This document shows, piece by piece, positions 1 through 9,745 of a DNA stretch of 64,000 bases. The position numbers and the translations under genes are program-made. Origin of the DNA: Myxococcales bacterium UBA1660 (GTDB lineage: Bacteria > Myxococcota_A > Polyangia > Polyangiales > Houyiibacteriaceae); assembly GCA_002320815.1 (NCBI GenBank), contig DCLA01000002.1, forward strand, positions 103,795 to 167,794, in the 5' to 3' direction. Numbering within the stretch: the stretch's first letter is position 1; the number at the start of each line of letters is the position of its first letter. Below the pieces are notes generated by a model. That model was not told where the DNA came from. It worked only from the letters and a program-made list of their open reading frames with translations, and did not search any database.

Positions 1-260
1 GCGAAGAAGAAGATCCCCACCGCGGCGATGGCGCCGAAGGCGAACCCCATGTTCATCCAGAAGCCGCCGCCGGCGGCGTCGTCGGCGCCGTAGAAGAGGG
101 CGGCGGCCATCGTCTGACTCGCGCTTCCCGCGCCGAGGATGCCGAAGGCGAGGTACTCCCGGGCGCGCTGGCGGACGTAGAGGAACGCCGCCAGGGCCAC
201 CGAGAACACGGTGACCGCGGTCCAGGCGACCAGGAGGGCTTGGAGCACGTCGACGCTCAC
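1..260 (-). CDS. Membrane sensor protein, probable histidine kinase, N-terminal part only
   Basis: The reading frame starts with GTG at 260, overlaps the stop of the upstream kinase gene as GTGA, and runs off the left edge of the window. About 86 residues are visible. They hold two hydrophobic segments separated by a short basic turn followed by REYLAFGILGAG. The neighbouring kinase has the closely similar EAEYLAFGLLGGG at the same place, so the two look like tandem paralogues sharing a multi-helix membrane sensor. The kinase core would lie outside the window, so the kinase call is inferred from the paralogue. Confidence 0.6.
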   Translation of the reverse strand, partial: MSVDVLQALLVAWTAVTVFSVALAAFLYVRQRAREYLAFGILGAGSASQTMAAALFYGADDAAGGGFWMNMGFAFGAIAAVGIFFF

Positions 261-1813
261 GACGTCTCCATCTCCGTGATGCCGCTCAGGCGTCTCCCGC
301 GCGGCCCCTCGGGCGGTGGCAGGGGGATGAGCGAGGTGCGCTCGGAGGGCAGCGCGAGGACCACCTCGGTCCCCGCGCCGTGGGCGCTCTCGATCGTGAC
401 GTAGCCGCCGTGGTTCTTGACCACCCGCTCCACGATGGCGAGACCCAGGCCGGTTCCTGCGGGCCGGGTGGTGAAGAAGGGGTTGGTGGCCTTGCCCCGC
501 ACCATGGTGTCCATCCCCTCGCCGGTGTCGGTGAAGGAGAGGGCCACGCCGGGACCGCCGGTCTCGAGAGTCACGGGGTAGGTGGAGACCGTCAGGGTCC
601 CGCCCTCGGGCATGGCCTGCAGCGCGTTCTCCACCACGTTGACCAAGGCGTGGCGCAGGAGCTCGGGGTCGCCGAAGACGTGCGGGGGACCGTCCAGCTC
701 GTAGACGACCTCGATGGCCTCGGCGCTCTCGCCGGCCGCGCCGGTGGCCCGCTCGACGGCTCGCCGCAAGAGGTCGCGGGTCTCCAGCTCGCGCGCCTGC
801 GGGAGCACCGGGCGGGCGTAGGCCAGGAGGTCGTGCATCAGGCGGTTCAGGCGGGTGGTCTCCTCGTCCAAGATGGACAGGAGGGTCGCCCGGTCCTGGG
901 CGGCCAGGGTGGTGCGGCGGAGGCCGGAGACGGCGTTCTTGATCACCGCCAAGGGGTTGCGCACCTCGTGGGCGATGACCGCGCTCAGCTCGCCCACCGC
1001 CGCGAGTTGCTCCTTGCGCACCAGGGAGTGCTGCTTGGCGCTGAGGGCGTCGTAGGCCGCGCGCAGCTCCGAGGTCCGGTCGCCGAGGGCGTGGGAGGTG
1101 CGGACGAAGCGGTCGAGGAGCAGGTAGCTCATCCCGAAGACGAAGAAGAGCGAGGCGTGCTCGATGAGGCGGAAGCTCCGCACCAGCCCGGCCCACACGA
1201 AGATGTCGTGGACGCCGGCGGCGAGCGCGATCACCAGGGTGCCCACCACCAGCTTCCGCTGGGCGGGGAGCACCGAGAAGCCGGGGGCGGCGGCGGCCTT
1301 CTCGCTGGCGTCCCAGGAGCGCAGCATCCAGAGGATGACCGCGACCGGGACCGTGCCGCCCATCGCGAGGTAGGCGTAGCCGAAGGCGGTGGGCCGCACC
1401 GGCGGTGCGTCGAAGGCCGGCAGGAGCTCCAGGAAGGGCCCGAAGGGCGGGGCGCCGGGCTCCCAGAGGAGCCCGGCGCCGTTGAAGAGCAGTCCGCTCA
1501 ACGCCCAGACGTAGACGCCGGTGCGGAGGCGATTCTCTCGTCCGATGAGCGCGGCGACGAAGTCGACCACGAACGCCGAGACCAGCAGGAGGGCGACGGA
1601 CCCCACCTGGGTCGCGCGGACCGCCTGGGCGTCGGTCTCCGCCTGGACCAGGAGGAACTCGCTGAAGGTGTAGAGGCCCAGACCGCCGCCCAGCAGGCCG
1701 AAGGCGAGGTACTCCGCTTCGGTGCGACGACGCACCGCGAGGAGCAGGTAGTACGCGCACACGTAGGCGTAGACGGCGCACGTGGCGAGGATGAGCGTCG
1801 CGAGCGGCGCCAT
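257..1813 (-). CDS. Membrane-bound sensor histidine kinase
   Basis: A 518-residue two-component kinase. Residues 1-236 contain about seven hydrophobic helices and form the membrane sensor. A short coiled linker follows, then the dimerisation H-box AHEVRNP with the phospho-acceptor His at 282. The ATP-binding domain has the N-box around residues 388-400 (ENALQAMPEGG), the G1 box DTGEGM near 429 and the G2 box GTGLGLAI near 453. All expected catalytic motifs are present. No response regulator lies beside it in the window. The gene is translationally coupled (GTGA) to a second membrane protein with the same N-terminal pattern. The signal sensed cannot be told from sequence. Confidence 0.93.
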   Translation of the reverse strand: MAPLATLILATCAVYAYVCAYYLLLAVRRRTEAEYLAFGLLGGGLGLYTFSEFLLVQAETDAQAVRATQVGSVALLLVSAFVVDFVAALIGRENRLRTGVYVWALSGLLFNGAGLLWEPGAPPFGPFLELLPAFDAPPVRPTAFGYAYLAMGGTVPVAVILWMLRSWDASEKAAAAPGFSVLPAQRKLVVGTLVIALAAGVHDIFVWAGLVRSFRLIEHASLFFVFGMSYLLLDRFVRTSHALGDRTSELRAAYDALSAKQHSLVRKEQLAAVGELSAVIAHEVRNPLAVIKNAVSGLRRTTLAAQDRATLLSILDEETTRLNRLMHDLLAYARPVLPQARELETRDLLRRAVERATGAAGESAEAIEVVYELDGPPHVFGDPELLRHALVNVVENALQAMPEGGTLTVSTYPVTLETGGPGVALSFTDTGEGMDTMVRGKATNPFFTTRPAGTGLGLAIVERVVKNHGGYVTIESAHGAGTEVVLALPSERTSLIPLPPPEGPRGRRLSGITEMETS

Positions 1814-1867
1814 GGGGAGGTCTCGGTGCTGCCGCTTCTTTGCGGGTCCAGCGGTGCCTCAACTACC

Positions 1868-2452
1868 ATGGATCCCGCCATGTCGCACCGTCCCAACCCG
1901 CTTCGCGCCGCGGCCCTCGCGGGCCTGGCCACCTTCGTGGTCCTCGTGGGCGCCGCTCTGGCCTACGGGGTCGCGCAGGCCCAGGACGACGGGACCGCCG
2001 TCGTCGTGCCGGCGCGGGACGTGGGGGACTACGACGGGGTGCGCCCCGGCAGCGACAACCCGCCGCCCCGGGAGAACGCGGCCAAGGCCCTCGCCGCGCG
2101 CAGCCCGGTCAGCGTGCTCACGTGGCCGGGCTTCCAGATGACCGCGAACGGCAGCCGCTTCTTCCTGCAGACCACCTCCGCCCCGATGACCGAGAACCGT
2201 CCCGGCGAGGGGCGCTACGAGGTCCTGATCAAGAACGCGCGGACCCACGTCCGGAACACGCGCCGTTGGCTGGACACCCGCTTCTTCGCGACGCCGGTGC
2301 GACGCGCCCGGATCGAGCGGCGCGGCCGACACGACCTGGCCTTCGTCTTCGAGCTCCGCGAGGCGGCCGTGCCCAGCGTGACCTCGCAGCCGGGCCAGGA
2401 CGGGTACACCTTCCTCTGCGTCGACTTCCCGCCGGCCAGCGCCCCCCAGTAG
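1868..2452 (+). CDS. Exported or membrane-anchored protein, possible AMIN-like domain
   Basis: Encodes about 194 residues. Two in-frame ATGs exist, at 1868 and 1880, and I cannot separate them. The N-terminus has a hydrophobic stretch ending AYGVAQAQD, a plausible signal peptide with an AQA cleavage motif. The mature part alternates beta-like stretches: LTWPGFQMTANGSRFFLQTT, then paired Arg-rich turns and LAFVFELRE. That layout recalls AMIN/secretin-associated beta domains, but the similarity is weak. It lies 74 bases before hisS on the same strand and diverges from the kinase at 1813. Function unknown. Confidence 0.65.
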   Translation: MDPAMSHRPNPLRAAALAGLATFVVLVGAALAYGVAQAQDDGTAVVVPARDVGDYDGVRPGSDNPPPRENAAKALAARSPVSVLTWPGFQMTANGSRFFLQTTSAPMTENRPGEGRYEVLIKNARTHVRNTRRWLDTRFFATPVRRARIERRGRHDLAFVFELREAAVPSVTSQPGQDGYTFLCVDFPPASAPQ

Positions 2453-2526
2453 GGCCGACCCGCGACGACCCCGGTCGGAGGGGCGGACCGCGTTGCGGCC
2501 CGCGCCGACCGCGCTAAGGGTGGGCC

Positions 2527-3780
<1,254 letters not shown>

Positions 3781-3989
3781 GCCGCGCGGCGAGTCCTCGG
3801 ATTTCCGGCTCGACATCCGCGTCGTCGCGACCACCGACGGTCGCAACGTGCAGGTCGGAGCCACCGCGACCCATCCCGCCGGCCTAGCGCTGACGCGAGG
3901 CCTCAGCTCGCTCACCGGGACACCGTCTACGCCGAGGCGTTGTCCCATTTCGCGGAGCTCCGGCTCTCTTTCGCGGTAGGGTCCAGGGA

Positions 3990-4316
3990 ATGCTCGGTCG
4001 CTTGCTGCTTATTTCGATGATCCTTGGAGCGGTCTCGATCGGTTGCCGGCGCGAGAAAATGGTCGTGTCCGGGGTCGAAGTTCACACACGGATCTGGCTG
4101 GACACGGTGGCGAACATCGAGAGCCGAGCGTCCTTCGACCTCCAGTGTCCAGCAGATCAGCTCACCTATCATCTGCTCGCCAGGGAACGACACTATCCGA
4201 GCCAGGTGGGGGTCGAGGGCTGCGGCGAGCGGGCCGTATACCTGCGGGAGCGCCTGCAAGACGGCACCTTCACCGGATGGTACCTGGACTCGGCCTCGGT
4301 CACCCGCGGAGACTGA
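3990..4316 (+). CDS. Small secreted lipoprotein with conserved cysteines
   Basis: A 108-residue protein with a lipoprotein signal peptide (LILGAVSIGC-type lipobox, Cys near residue 19). The mature domain has SFDLQCPADQL and a later VGVEGCGERAVYL. This paired-cysteine layout, a Cys-Pro followed about 40 residues later by a Cys-Gly and an AVY strand, is one I recognise from small deltaproteobacterial lipoproteins of unknown function. The gene is less GC-rich than its neighbours. It is followed by a short inverted repeat and a convergent gene. Confidence 0.7.
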   Translation: MLGRLLLISMILGAVSIGCRREKMVVSGVEVHTRIWLDTVANIESRASFDLQCPADQLTYHLLARERHYPSQVGVEGCGERAVYLRERLQDGTFTGWYLDSASVTRGD

Positions 4317-4332
4317 CCGCCGTCACAGGTGC

Positions 4333-4350
4333 GGTCCGGTGAACCGGATC
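4333..4350. terminator. Short inverted repeat between convergent genes
   Basis: TCCGGT at 4335-4340 is followed by its complement ACCGGA at 4343-4348, with flanking G-U pairing possible. It sits between the convergent ends at 4316 and 4375. There is no T tract, so its role as a terminator is uncertain. Confidence 0.35.
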
Positions 4351-4374
4351 CGTGGGGAGTGCCGAGGGCCGGGG

Positions 4375-5559
4375 CTACTTCGACTTCATCAGGTGGGTCG
4401 TCGCTTCCCCGAGACCGTCGAGGGTCAGGGGGTACATGTCGAAGACCGAGGCGATGTTCTCGATGGTGTTCCCGAGCCAGTACTTCTGGGGTTCGGGGTT
4501 CAGCCAGACCGAGCGGCGGAAGTGCTTCTGGAGGCGCATCAGCCAGACGATGCCCTCGGCGCGCTCGCCGTCTTCCTCCCAGTGGATCGACCCGCCGGGG
4601 CTCATCAGCTCGTAGGGAGCCATCAGGGCGTCGCCGACCATGATGAGCTTGTAGTGGGGCCCGCACTCATGGAGCAGGTCGTTGACCCGGATGGGGTCGG
4701 TGAAGCGCTCGGTCTCGTAGACGCGGCCGTAGACGCAGTTGTGGAAGTAGTAGGTGCGCAGCTCCTTGAAGTGCGATGACTTCTTGGTCGCGCTGAAGAG
4801 CCGGCTGCACAGGTGGGCGAAGGGGTCCATGGACCCGCCCACGTCCATCATCAGGATGACGCGGGTGTTCGGCCGACGGGGCGGCTGGGTCACCACCTCG
4901 AGCTCGCCGGCGTTCTTCGCCGTGGCGGCGATGGTGCCCTCGAGGTCCAGCTCTTCGTCGCCGCCGACCCGGGTGAAGGTGCGGAGCTTCCGGAGCGCGA
5001 GCTGCATCTGGCGCACGTCGAGGGTCAGGTCCTCGCGATAGCCGGCGTAGAGGCGCGCGTCGGCGGTCTTGATGGCGCTCCGGCCCTTGCCCTTGCCGCC
5101 CACGCGGATGCCCTGCCGGGCGGCGCGACCGGAGTGGCCGAAGGGCGAGGTGCCCTCGGTGCCGATCCACTTGTTTCCGCCCTGGTGCTTCTCCTTCTGC
5201 TCTTCCATCCGCTCGTTGAAGAGCCGCTCGAGCTCCTCGGGGTCGAGCTCCTCGAGCAGGGCGCGCTCCTCGTCGGTGAGCTCGGGGAGGTTCTCCCGGG
5301 CCTCTTTCAGCCAGTCGAAGAGCTCGTCCTTGAGCTTCTTGGCTTCCACCTCGACGCCGCGGAAGGTCTTGAGGAATGCCTGGTCGAAGTCGTCCAGGTG
5401 ACGCTCGGAGTGGATCAGGATGGCGCGGGCGACGTGATAGAAGCCGTCCAGGCTGTTCTCGTGGAGCCCGGCCTCGAGCGCGCGCGCGAGGGCCACGGCC
5501 TCGGTGGCCCCCACCGGGACCTCCCGCGCCCGGAGCTCGTAGATGAACGGTACGAACAT
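4375..5559 (-). CDS. CoxE-like VWA domain protein
   Basis: A 394-residue protein of the CoxE/DUF58-neighbour VWA type. Residues 1-120 are helical and acidic. A Gly-rich basic linker (GKGKGRSAIK, about 155-164) follows, then the VWA domain from about residue 230. The MIDAS motif reads DVGGSMDP (239-246); most relatives have DVSGSM, so the first Ser is Gly here. It lies 107 bases downstream of a MoxR-type AAA+ ATPase on the same strand. In this family the ATPase remodels a target together with the VWA protein, for example during metal-cofactor or complex maturation. No carbon monoxide dehydrogenase genes are nearby, so the target is unknown. Confidence 0.88.
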   Translation of the reverse strand: MFVPFIYELRAREVPVGATEAVALARALEAGLHENSLDGFYHVARAILIHSERHLDDFDQAFLKTFRGVEVEAKKLKDELFDWLKEARENLPELTDEERALLEELDPEELERLFNERMEEQKEKHQGGNKWIGTEGTSPFGHSGRAARQGIRVGGKGKGRSAIKTADARLYAGYREDLTLDVRQMQLALRKLRTFTRVGGDEELDLEGTIAATAKNAGELEVVTQPPRRPNTRVILMMDVGGSMDPFAHLCSRLFSATKKSSHFKELRTYYFHNCVYGRVYETERFTDPIRVNDLLHECGPHYKLIMVGDALMAPYELMSPGGSIHWEEDGERAEGIVWLMRLQKHFRRSVWLNPEPQKYWLGNTIENIASVFDMYPLTLDGLGEATTHLMKSK

Positions 5560-5666
5560 CTATACCTCCGGGGTCTGGGGCAGACGTCCTCGAGCCGGTT
5601 TCGAGCCGGGGCGCCCCGACTTCGTTCGCACCCGCCCGGGCGCACGGGGATTCGTCGGATGACCCA

Positions 5667-6509
5667 TCAGCTCCGCCAGCGGCGGCCGCCGGTGAGCTGA
5701 TCGGCGAAGGCGACGAGGTCCTGCTCCTTCTTGAGCAGCGCGCCCAGGAAGGGGAGGTTGCCCTCGAGCTTCACGTCGGTGACGCCGGCGGCCTTGAGCA
5801 CGGCGATCCAATCGATGAGCTCGCTCGTGCTGGGGCGCTTCCGAAGCCGCTTCATCGAGCGGATCTCGTAAAAGGTCTCCATGGCCTGCTGCACCAGGCT
5901 GGCTTCCATCTCCGGGTGATGGACGTGGACGATCTGCTCCATCAGCTCCGGGGTGGGGAAGTCGATGAAGTGGAAGACGCAGCGGCGCAGGAAGGCGTCG
6001 GGGAGCTCCTTCTCGGCGTTGCTGGTGATCAGCACGAAGGGGCGCTGTTTGGCGGCGACCTCCCGCTGGGTCTCGTCGATGACGAAGCGCATCCGGTCGA
6101 GCTCGTTGAGCAGGTCGTTGGGGAACTCGACGTCCGCCTTGTCGATCTCGTCGATGAGCAGGACCACCCGCTCGTCGGCGTCGAACGCCTTCCCCATCGG
6201 GCCGAGCTCGATGTAGTTCTCGATGTCGCTCACGTCCTTGTCCTGGAAGCGCGAGTCGTAGAGCCGCTGCACCGTGTCGTAGACGTAGAGCCCGTCCTGG
6301 GCGCGGGTGGTGCTCTTCACGTTCCAGCGGATGAGCTTCATGCCCAACGCCTCGGAGACGGCCTCGGCCAGGAGGGTCTTGCCCGTCCCGGGCTCGCCGC
6401 GGATGAGCAGCGGCCGCTCGAGGACCAGCGCGCAGTTCACGGCGGACTCGAGCGATTCGTTGGAGAGGTAGCGGTCGGTTCCCTGGAAGCGGGTGAAGGG
6501 CTGGGACAT
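5667..6509 (-). CDS. MoxR-family AAA+ ATPase
   Basis: A 280-residue AAA+ ATPase. Walker A is GEPGTGKT (38-45) and Walker B is LLIDEIDKAD (about 117-126). Sensor 1 is VLITSNAEKELPDAFLRRC, including the arginine-finger region. The C-terminal helical lid has the RPSTSELIDW motif typical of MoxR proteins that pair with CoxE-like VWA partners. The ATG at 6509 gives the standard length. It probably forms an operon with the VWA gene downstream and acts as its chaperone ATPase; the substrate is not identifiable here. Confidence 0.93.
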   Translation of the reverse strand: MSQPFTRFQGTDRYLSNESLESAVNCALVLERPLLIRGEPGTGKTLLAEAVSEALGMKLIRWNVKSTTRAQDGLYVYDTVQRLYDSRFQDKDVSDIENYIELGPMGKAFDADERVVLLIDEIDKADVEFPNDLLNELDRMRFVIDETQREVAAKQRPFVLITSNAEKELPDAFLRRCVFHFIDFPTPELMEQIVHVHHPEMEASLVQQAMETFYEIRSMKRLRKRPSTSELIDWIAVLKAAGVTDVKLEGNLPFLGALLKKEQDLVAFADQLTGGRRWRS

Positions 6510-6537
6510 CGCCCTTCGATCTAGAGTGAATGGCGCT

Positions 6538-7170
6538 TCAGCGCCAGGTGCCGGGAGCCGGAATCCAGCGAGCCTCGGGCCGGGGCGGCCAGAAGATCGA
6601 CAGGAGGGCGGTCACCGACCCGGCGATCATCAGGCCCCCGCCTATCCCGCGCGCCAGCGCGGGCGGCACGAAGCCGGGGTCGTCGCTCTGGTCCACCCGG
6701 AGCCCCTGGACCAGCGCGGCGAGGCCGGCGACGAAGAGCACCGCGCCGCCGATCCCCCCGAGTAGCCGGCGTCCTCGGTAGCGCTCGTAGTCGACCACCA
6801 GGGTCCCGTCGCCGCTCGGAACGCGGAGGCCCACCGCGGTCCGGTGGCCTCGGTACTGGATGGCGAGGCTCACGTGTTCGGGCAGGTCGACCGCGCAAGG
6901 CGCCTCGCGGCAGACCACGATGGGCACCTCGACCGCTGGGCGCCGACTGCGCGCGAACCCCGGTCGCTCGAGCCGGAAGACCGCGTCGGCGCCGCGGAGC
7001 CGCACCCGGCGAAGGTCGGGATGCCCCGGAGGCAGCGGCGGTTGGTAGGCGACCTCGCCCGTGGTCGGGGCCGACCCGGCGCCGGCCTGCTGAGCGTCCG
7101 CGCGCGGCGGCTCCATCAGGCTGGCGGCGGCCCAGATCCCGGAGGCGAGGGCGAGGAGCCGGACGTTCAT
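6538..7170 (-). CDS. Exported protein with two C-terminal membrane helices (paralogue of upstream gene)
   Basis: A 210-residue protein starting at the ATG at 7170, which overlaps the stop of the upstream gene as ATGA. It has a signal peptide (LLALASGIWAAASL, Ala-rich cleavage region). A beta-rich domain follows with VRLRGADAVFRLERPGF, then VVCREAPCAVDLPEHVSLAI. Two transmembrane segments lie at about residues 135-155 and 170-190, after the basic turn YRGRRLLGG. The gene just upstream has the same order of elements (two-Cys strand, DGR/VGLR turn, RGRRL, two helices). The pair probably arose by tandem duplication. Function unknown. Confidence 0.72.
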   Translation of the reverse strand: MNVRLLALASGIWAAASLMEPPRADAQQAGAGSAPTTGEVAYQPPLPPGHPDLRRVRLRGADAVFRLERPGFARSRRPAVEVPIVVCREAPCAVDLPEHVSLAIQYRGHRTAVGLRVPSGDGTLVVDYERYRGRRLLGGIGGAVLFVAGLAALVQGLRVDQSDDPGFVPPALARGIGGGLMIAGSVTALLSIFWPPRPEARWIPAPGTWR

Positions 7171-8000
7171 TGGGGGACCCACTCGGTTCTGGGGCGAGCG
7201 GGCCAGAGCAGGAGGCCCCCGCCGAGGGTCAGGCCCACGCTGATGAGTACCCCGGCGACCACGCGGAGCGGCTTGAGGAACTCGAACTCCCAGGTCGTAG
7301 CCAACACGATCGTCGCCGCCCCGACGAGCGCGGCCAGGATGGCAGCGCCGGTCAGCCGACGGCCGCGGCGACGGGGGTAGGAGACCCCCCAATGGCCGGG
7401 TCCCGCCGGCAGGGTCCGGTCTTCGTAGCGACGCCCGTCGGAGAGCCGCTCGAACGCCAGCTCGACGTCGGGCGGGAGCCAGACCTCGCAGGGGCGGTCG
7501 GCGACGACGCACAGCTCCTGCAGGGGCGGCGCGTCGACGTGCACCCCGAAGGGCGCGTCGGGGTTGGGTGGATCGAGGAAGAAGCGAGTGGGCTCGGCGG
7601 CGTGGAGTCGGACGAGCCGGGCACCCGGCGGTGGGGGTGTGGGGACGGCAGCACTCGCCGCTTCGTACGCCCCGGGCGCGGTCGTCGCGCCTTCTTCGGG
7701 GCGCGCGACCGGCGTCCCTCGGACCGCCGCCGGTTCCGTCCCGCGCCGCCGGACCTCCGTTCCCCGGCTCTCGCCGCCCCGCCCGGCGCCGCCCAGGATG
7801 TCGCCCTGGGCGTGGGCGACCGACCCCAAGAGGCTGAAGCCGACCACGACGGAGAGGAGCACCCCGCGGCCCGTCGTTCCTCCACCCGTCACCGTGCCGC
7901 GCTCCAGCGCAGGCGAGGTCGTGCGGGGCTCGACACCATCCTCCGCCCTGGCTGGAGCGGCGAGCAGCCCGATGGCGATCGCGGGAATGAGCCTGAGCAC
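7167..8000 (-). CDS. Exported protein with two C-terminal membrane helices
   Basis: A 277-residue protein with a signal peptide (IPAIAIGLLAAPARAED). A second hydrophobic stretch and a long low-complexity linker rich in Arg, Gly, Pro and Ala follow up to about residue 120. The conserved part has LVRLHAAEPTRFFLD, LCVVADRPCEVWLPPDVELA, RRRGRRLTG and then two membrane helices. This matches the order in the gene it overlaps downstream (ATGA). The two are probably co-translated envelope proteins. No recognised family. Confidence 0.7.
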   Translation of the reverse strand: MLRLIPAIAIGLLAAPARAEDGVEPRTTSPALERGTVTGGGTTGRGVLLSVVVGFSLLGSVAHAQGDILGGAGRGGESRGTEVRRRGTEPAAVRGTPVARPEEGATTAPGAYEAASAAVPTPPPPGARLVRLHAAEPTRFFLDPPNPDAPFGVHVDAPPLQELCVVADRPCEVWLPPDVELAFERLSDGRRYEDRTLPAGPGHWGVSYPRRRGRRLTGAAILAALVGAATIVLATTWEFEFLKPLRVVAGVLISVGLTLGGGLLLWPARPRTEWVPQ

Positions 8001-8185
8001 GAATTGAAGATGCCATCGTCATCGGCGGGTGTCGAACTGTGGATTTCATCGTTTCGAGTTGGTTCGACGCGGGTACTGCATCTGTAGTAGGCGCGTTTGG
8101 GTAGAAGAGCGCGGCGCCTCGGGTCGCCTCGCGGTCCGCGCTCGCGGGACGTTCCGGGGGGCGGCCTTGCTTCCCGCGCGGCGGC

Positions 8186-9091
8186 GTGCATGGTCGGCCG
8201 GTGGGTCGGTCGATTCCCTTCTGGTTCTGCCTCGCCGCCGTGGCGGGGTGTGGTTCGTGCGACGAATCCCTCCAGGTCGACGGGGACCACCCTCATCTCC
8301 GCTGCGTCGCGGGCGAGGCGGAGCCCTTCGAGCACGGTCTCGGCGCCGGGAGCGCGACGCTGGACGACGACGGGGTGCTCACCCTCGAGGGCCTGGAACC
8401 GCGACTCCTCGCGTTCTCGCTGAGCCCGGGCGCCGACCTGGACACCTTGCCCGAGGCGCCGCTGCGGGTGGTGCTCGGCGGGTTCGCCCGCGACGAGGCC
8501 AGCGCGGCCCGGCTCCTCGGAGGGCTGGCCGCGGCGGGTCCCACGCTCCTGCTCCCGGGGGGCGAGGACTCGAGCGAGGTCCTCGACGAAGCCTTGGAGG
8601 CGGTCGACGCCGAAGCGCTCATCGACCTCCGCGGGGTTCGCCTGGTCCGCTTCGGGGGGCACGAGTGGGTCGTCGTCCCCGGGGCTCCCGATGGTCGCTA
8701 CGCCCGCGGGGACGACGCCTGCGGGTTCGTCGCCGCCGATCTGGAGAAGCTCGAGCTCGCCGACGCGACGGGTCCGCGTCATCTGCTCGCCTGGGCGGCG
8801 CCGCTCGGCGCCGGGCCGGTCAGCCGGGGGCTGGGCGACCTGGAGGTCGGGGATGCGAGCCTGGGCACCCTGGTGGAGCGATCGGGGATCCTCGGGGGGC
8901 TGGTCGCCTGGCCCCGGCAGCCGCGGCCGGTGAACCACCCGGTGGGCGAGAGTTCCTGGGTGGGGGTCCCGGCCTGGGGGCGCGTCATCGAAGGCCCCGA
9001 CGGGCGCTGGAGCCGGGGTGGGGCGGCCCTGGTGAACCTGGCCGATGGGCCGGGTTTGACCTTGGCGCCGGCGGCGGCGCCCGCGCCCTGA
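8186..9091 (+). CDS. Lipoprotein, possibly a degenerate calcineurin-like phosphoesterase
   Basis: About 301 residues from the GTG at 8186; a second GTG at 8201 gives a tighter signal peptide. The lipobox LAAVAGC is clear. The order of elements resembles a metallophosphoesterase fold: LRVVLGGFARDE, TLLLPGGEDSSEV (where active enzymes have GNH[DE]), HLLAWAAPLG (usually a His-containing strand) and ILGGLVAWPRQ (usually GHxH). Nearly all metal ligands are missing, so if the fold call is right the protein is catalytically dead. It is divergent from the gene ending at 8000 and precedes the DUF177 gene by 87 bases. Confidence 0.6.
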   Translation: MHGRPVGRSIPFWFCLAAVAGCGSCDESLQVDGDHPHLRCVAGEAEPFEHGLGAGSATLDDDGVLTLEGLEPRLLAFSLSPGADLDTLPEAPLRVVLGGFARDEASAARLLGGLAAAGPTLLLPGGEDSSEVLDEALEAVDAEALIDLRGVRLVRFGGHEWVVVPGAPDGRYARGDDACGFVAADLEKLELADATGPRHLLAWAAPLGAGPVSRGLGDLEVGDASLGTLVERSGILGGLVAWPRQPRPVNHPVGESSWVGVPAWGRVIEGPDGRWSRGGAALVNLADGPGLTLAPAAAPAP

Positions 9092-9178
9092 GAGAATACC
9101 CGCCGAGCCGGTTGCGCCGGGCGCCCGAACCCTCTACTACGCGGCGCGACGGCGGACCCCTGTGCGCCGGCTACCCAC

Positions 9179-9745
9179 ATGTCCGCGTTCGTCCTGGCCA
9201 TCCCCGAGATCGAGTCCGCGAAGGAGAAGAAGTACTCCTTCGCCATCGCGCCCCAGTGGCTTCGGGAGGCCATGGAGGACACCGACTTCGGGGCCGCCGA
9301 GACCCCCGGCAGCCTGGACCTCGTCGCCCGCTCGATGGGCCACGACATCCTCACCGAGGGGCGGGCGGTCGCCACGCTGCGCGTGCCGTGCGCGCGCTGC
9401 AACGAAGAGATCGACTGGCCGGTGGACGTCGCCTTCACCCAGCTCTTCGTGCCCCGGGGCGCCTACCGCGAGCAGCACGAGGACGAGGAGGTCGAGCTGA
9501 CCCCCGAAGACCTCGAGCGCGAGACCTACGTCGGCGACGAGATCGTCCTCGACACCATCGTCCGGGAGAACCTCATCCTCGAGGTGCCGATGACCCCGCG
9601 CTGCCCCGACGGCTGCGCGGACCCGACGATCGCCGAGTACCTCGACCGCCCGCGGGAAGAGAAGAAGGGCGCCCTCGCCGGGCTCCTCGACCTCAAGGAC
9701 CAGCTCCCGTCGGCGAAGCCCTCCAAGGGGAAGAAGGACAACTGA
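9179..9745 (+). CDS. DUF177 (YceD-like) protein
   Basis: A 188-residue member of the YceD/DUF177 family, linked in other bacteria to 23S rRNA and ribosome assembly. It shows the expected CARC motif near residue 67 in a strand and a second Cys pair in PRCPDGC near residue 142, within an acidic C-terminal half. The tail is Lys-rich. In most genomes this gene is followed immediately by rpmF. Here its stop overlaps the fabG start by one base (TGATG), so rpmF has been lost from this locus or moved. Confidence 0.88.
   Translation: MSAFVLAIPEIESAKEKKYSFAIAPQWLREAMEDTDFGAAETPGSLDLVARSMGHDILTEGRAVATLRVPCARCNEEIDWPVDVAFTQLFVPRGAYREQHEDEEVELTPEDLERETYVGDEIVLDTIVRENLILEVPMTPRCPDGCADPTIAEYLDRPREEKKGALAGLLDLKDQLPSAKPSKGKKDN

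Noticed and set aside
380..2452. 690-codon plus-strand frame covering the kinase gene
   Set aside because: Only the part after about 1868 has a signal peptide and protein-like sequence; the rest is antisense to a kinase with all motifs.
8059..8087. TTGGTT with CTGTAG as a housekeeping promoter before the lipoprotein gene
   Set aside because: The -10 part has almost no match to TATAAT, so only the divergent-promoter location supports it.
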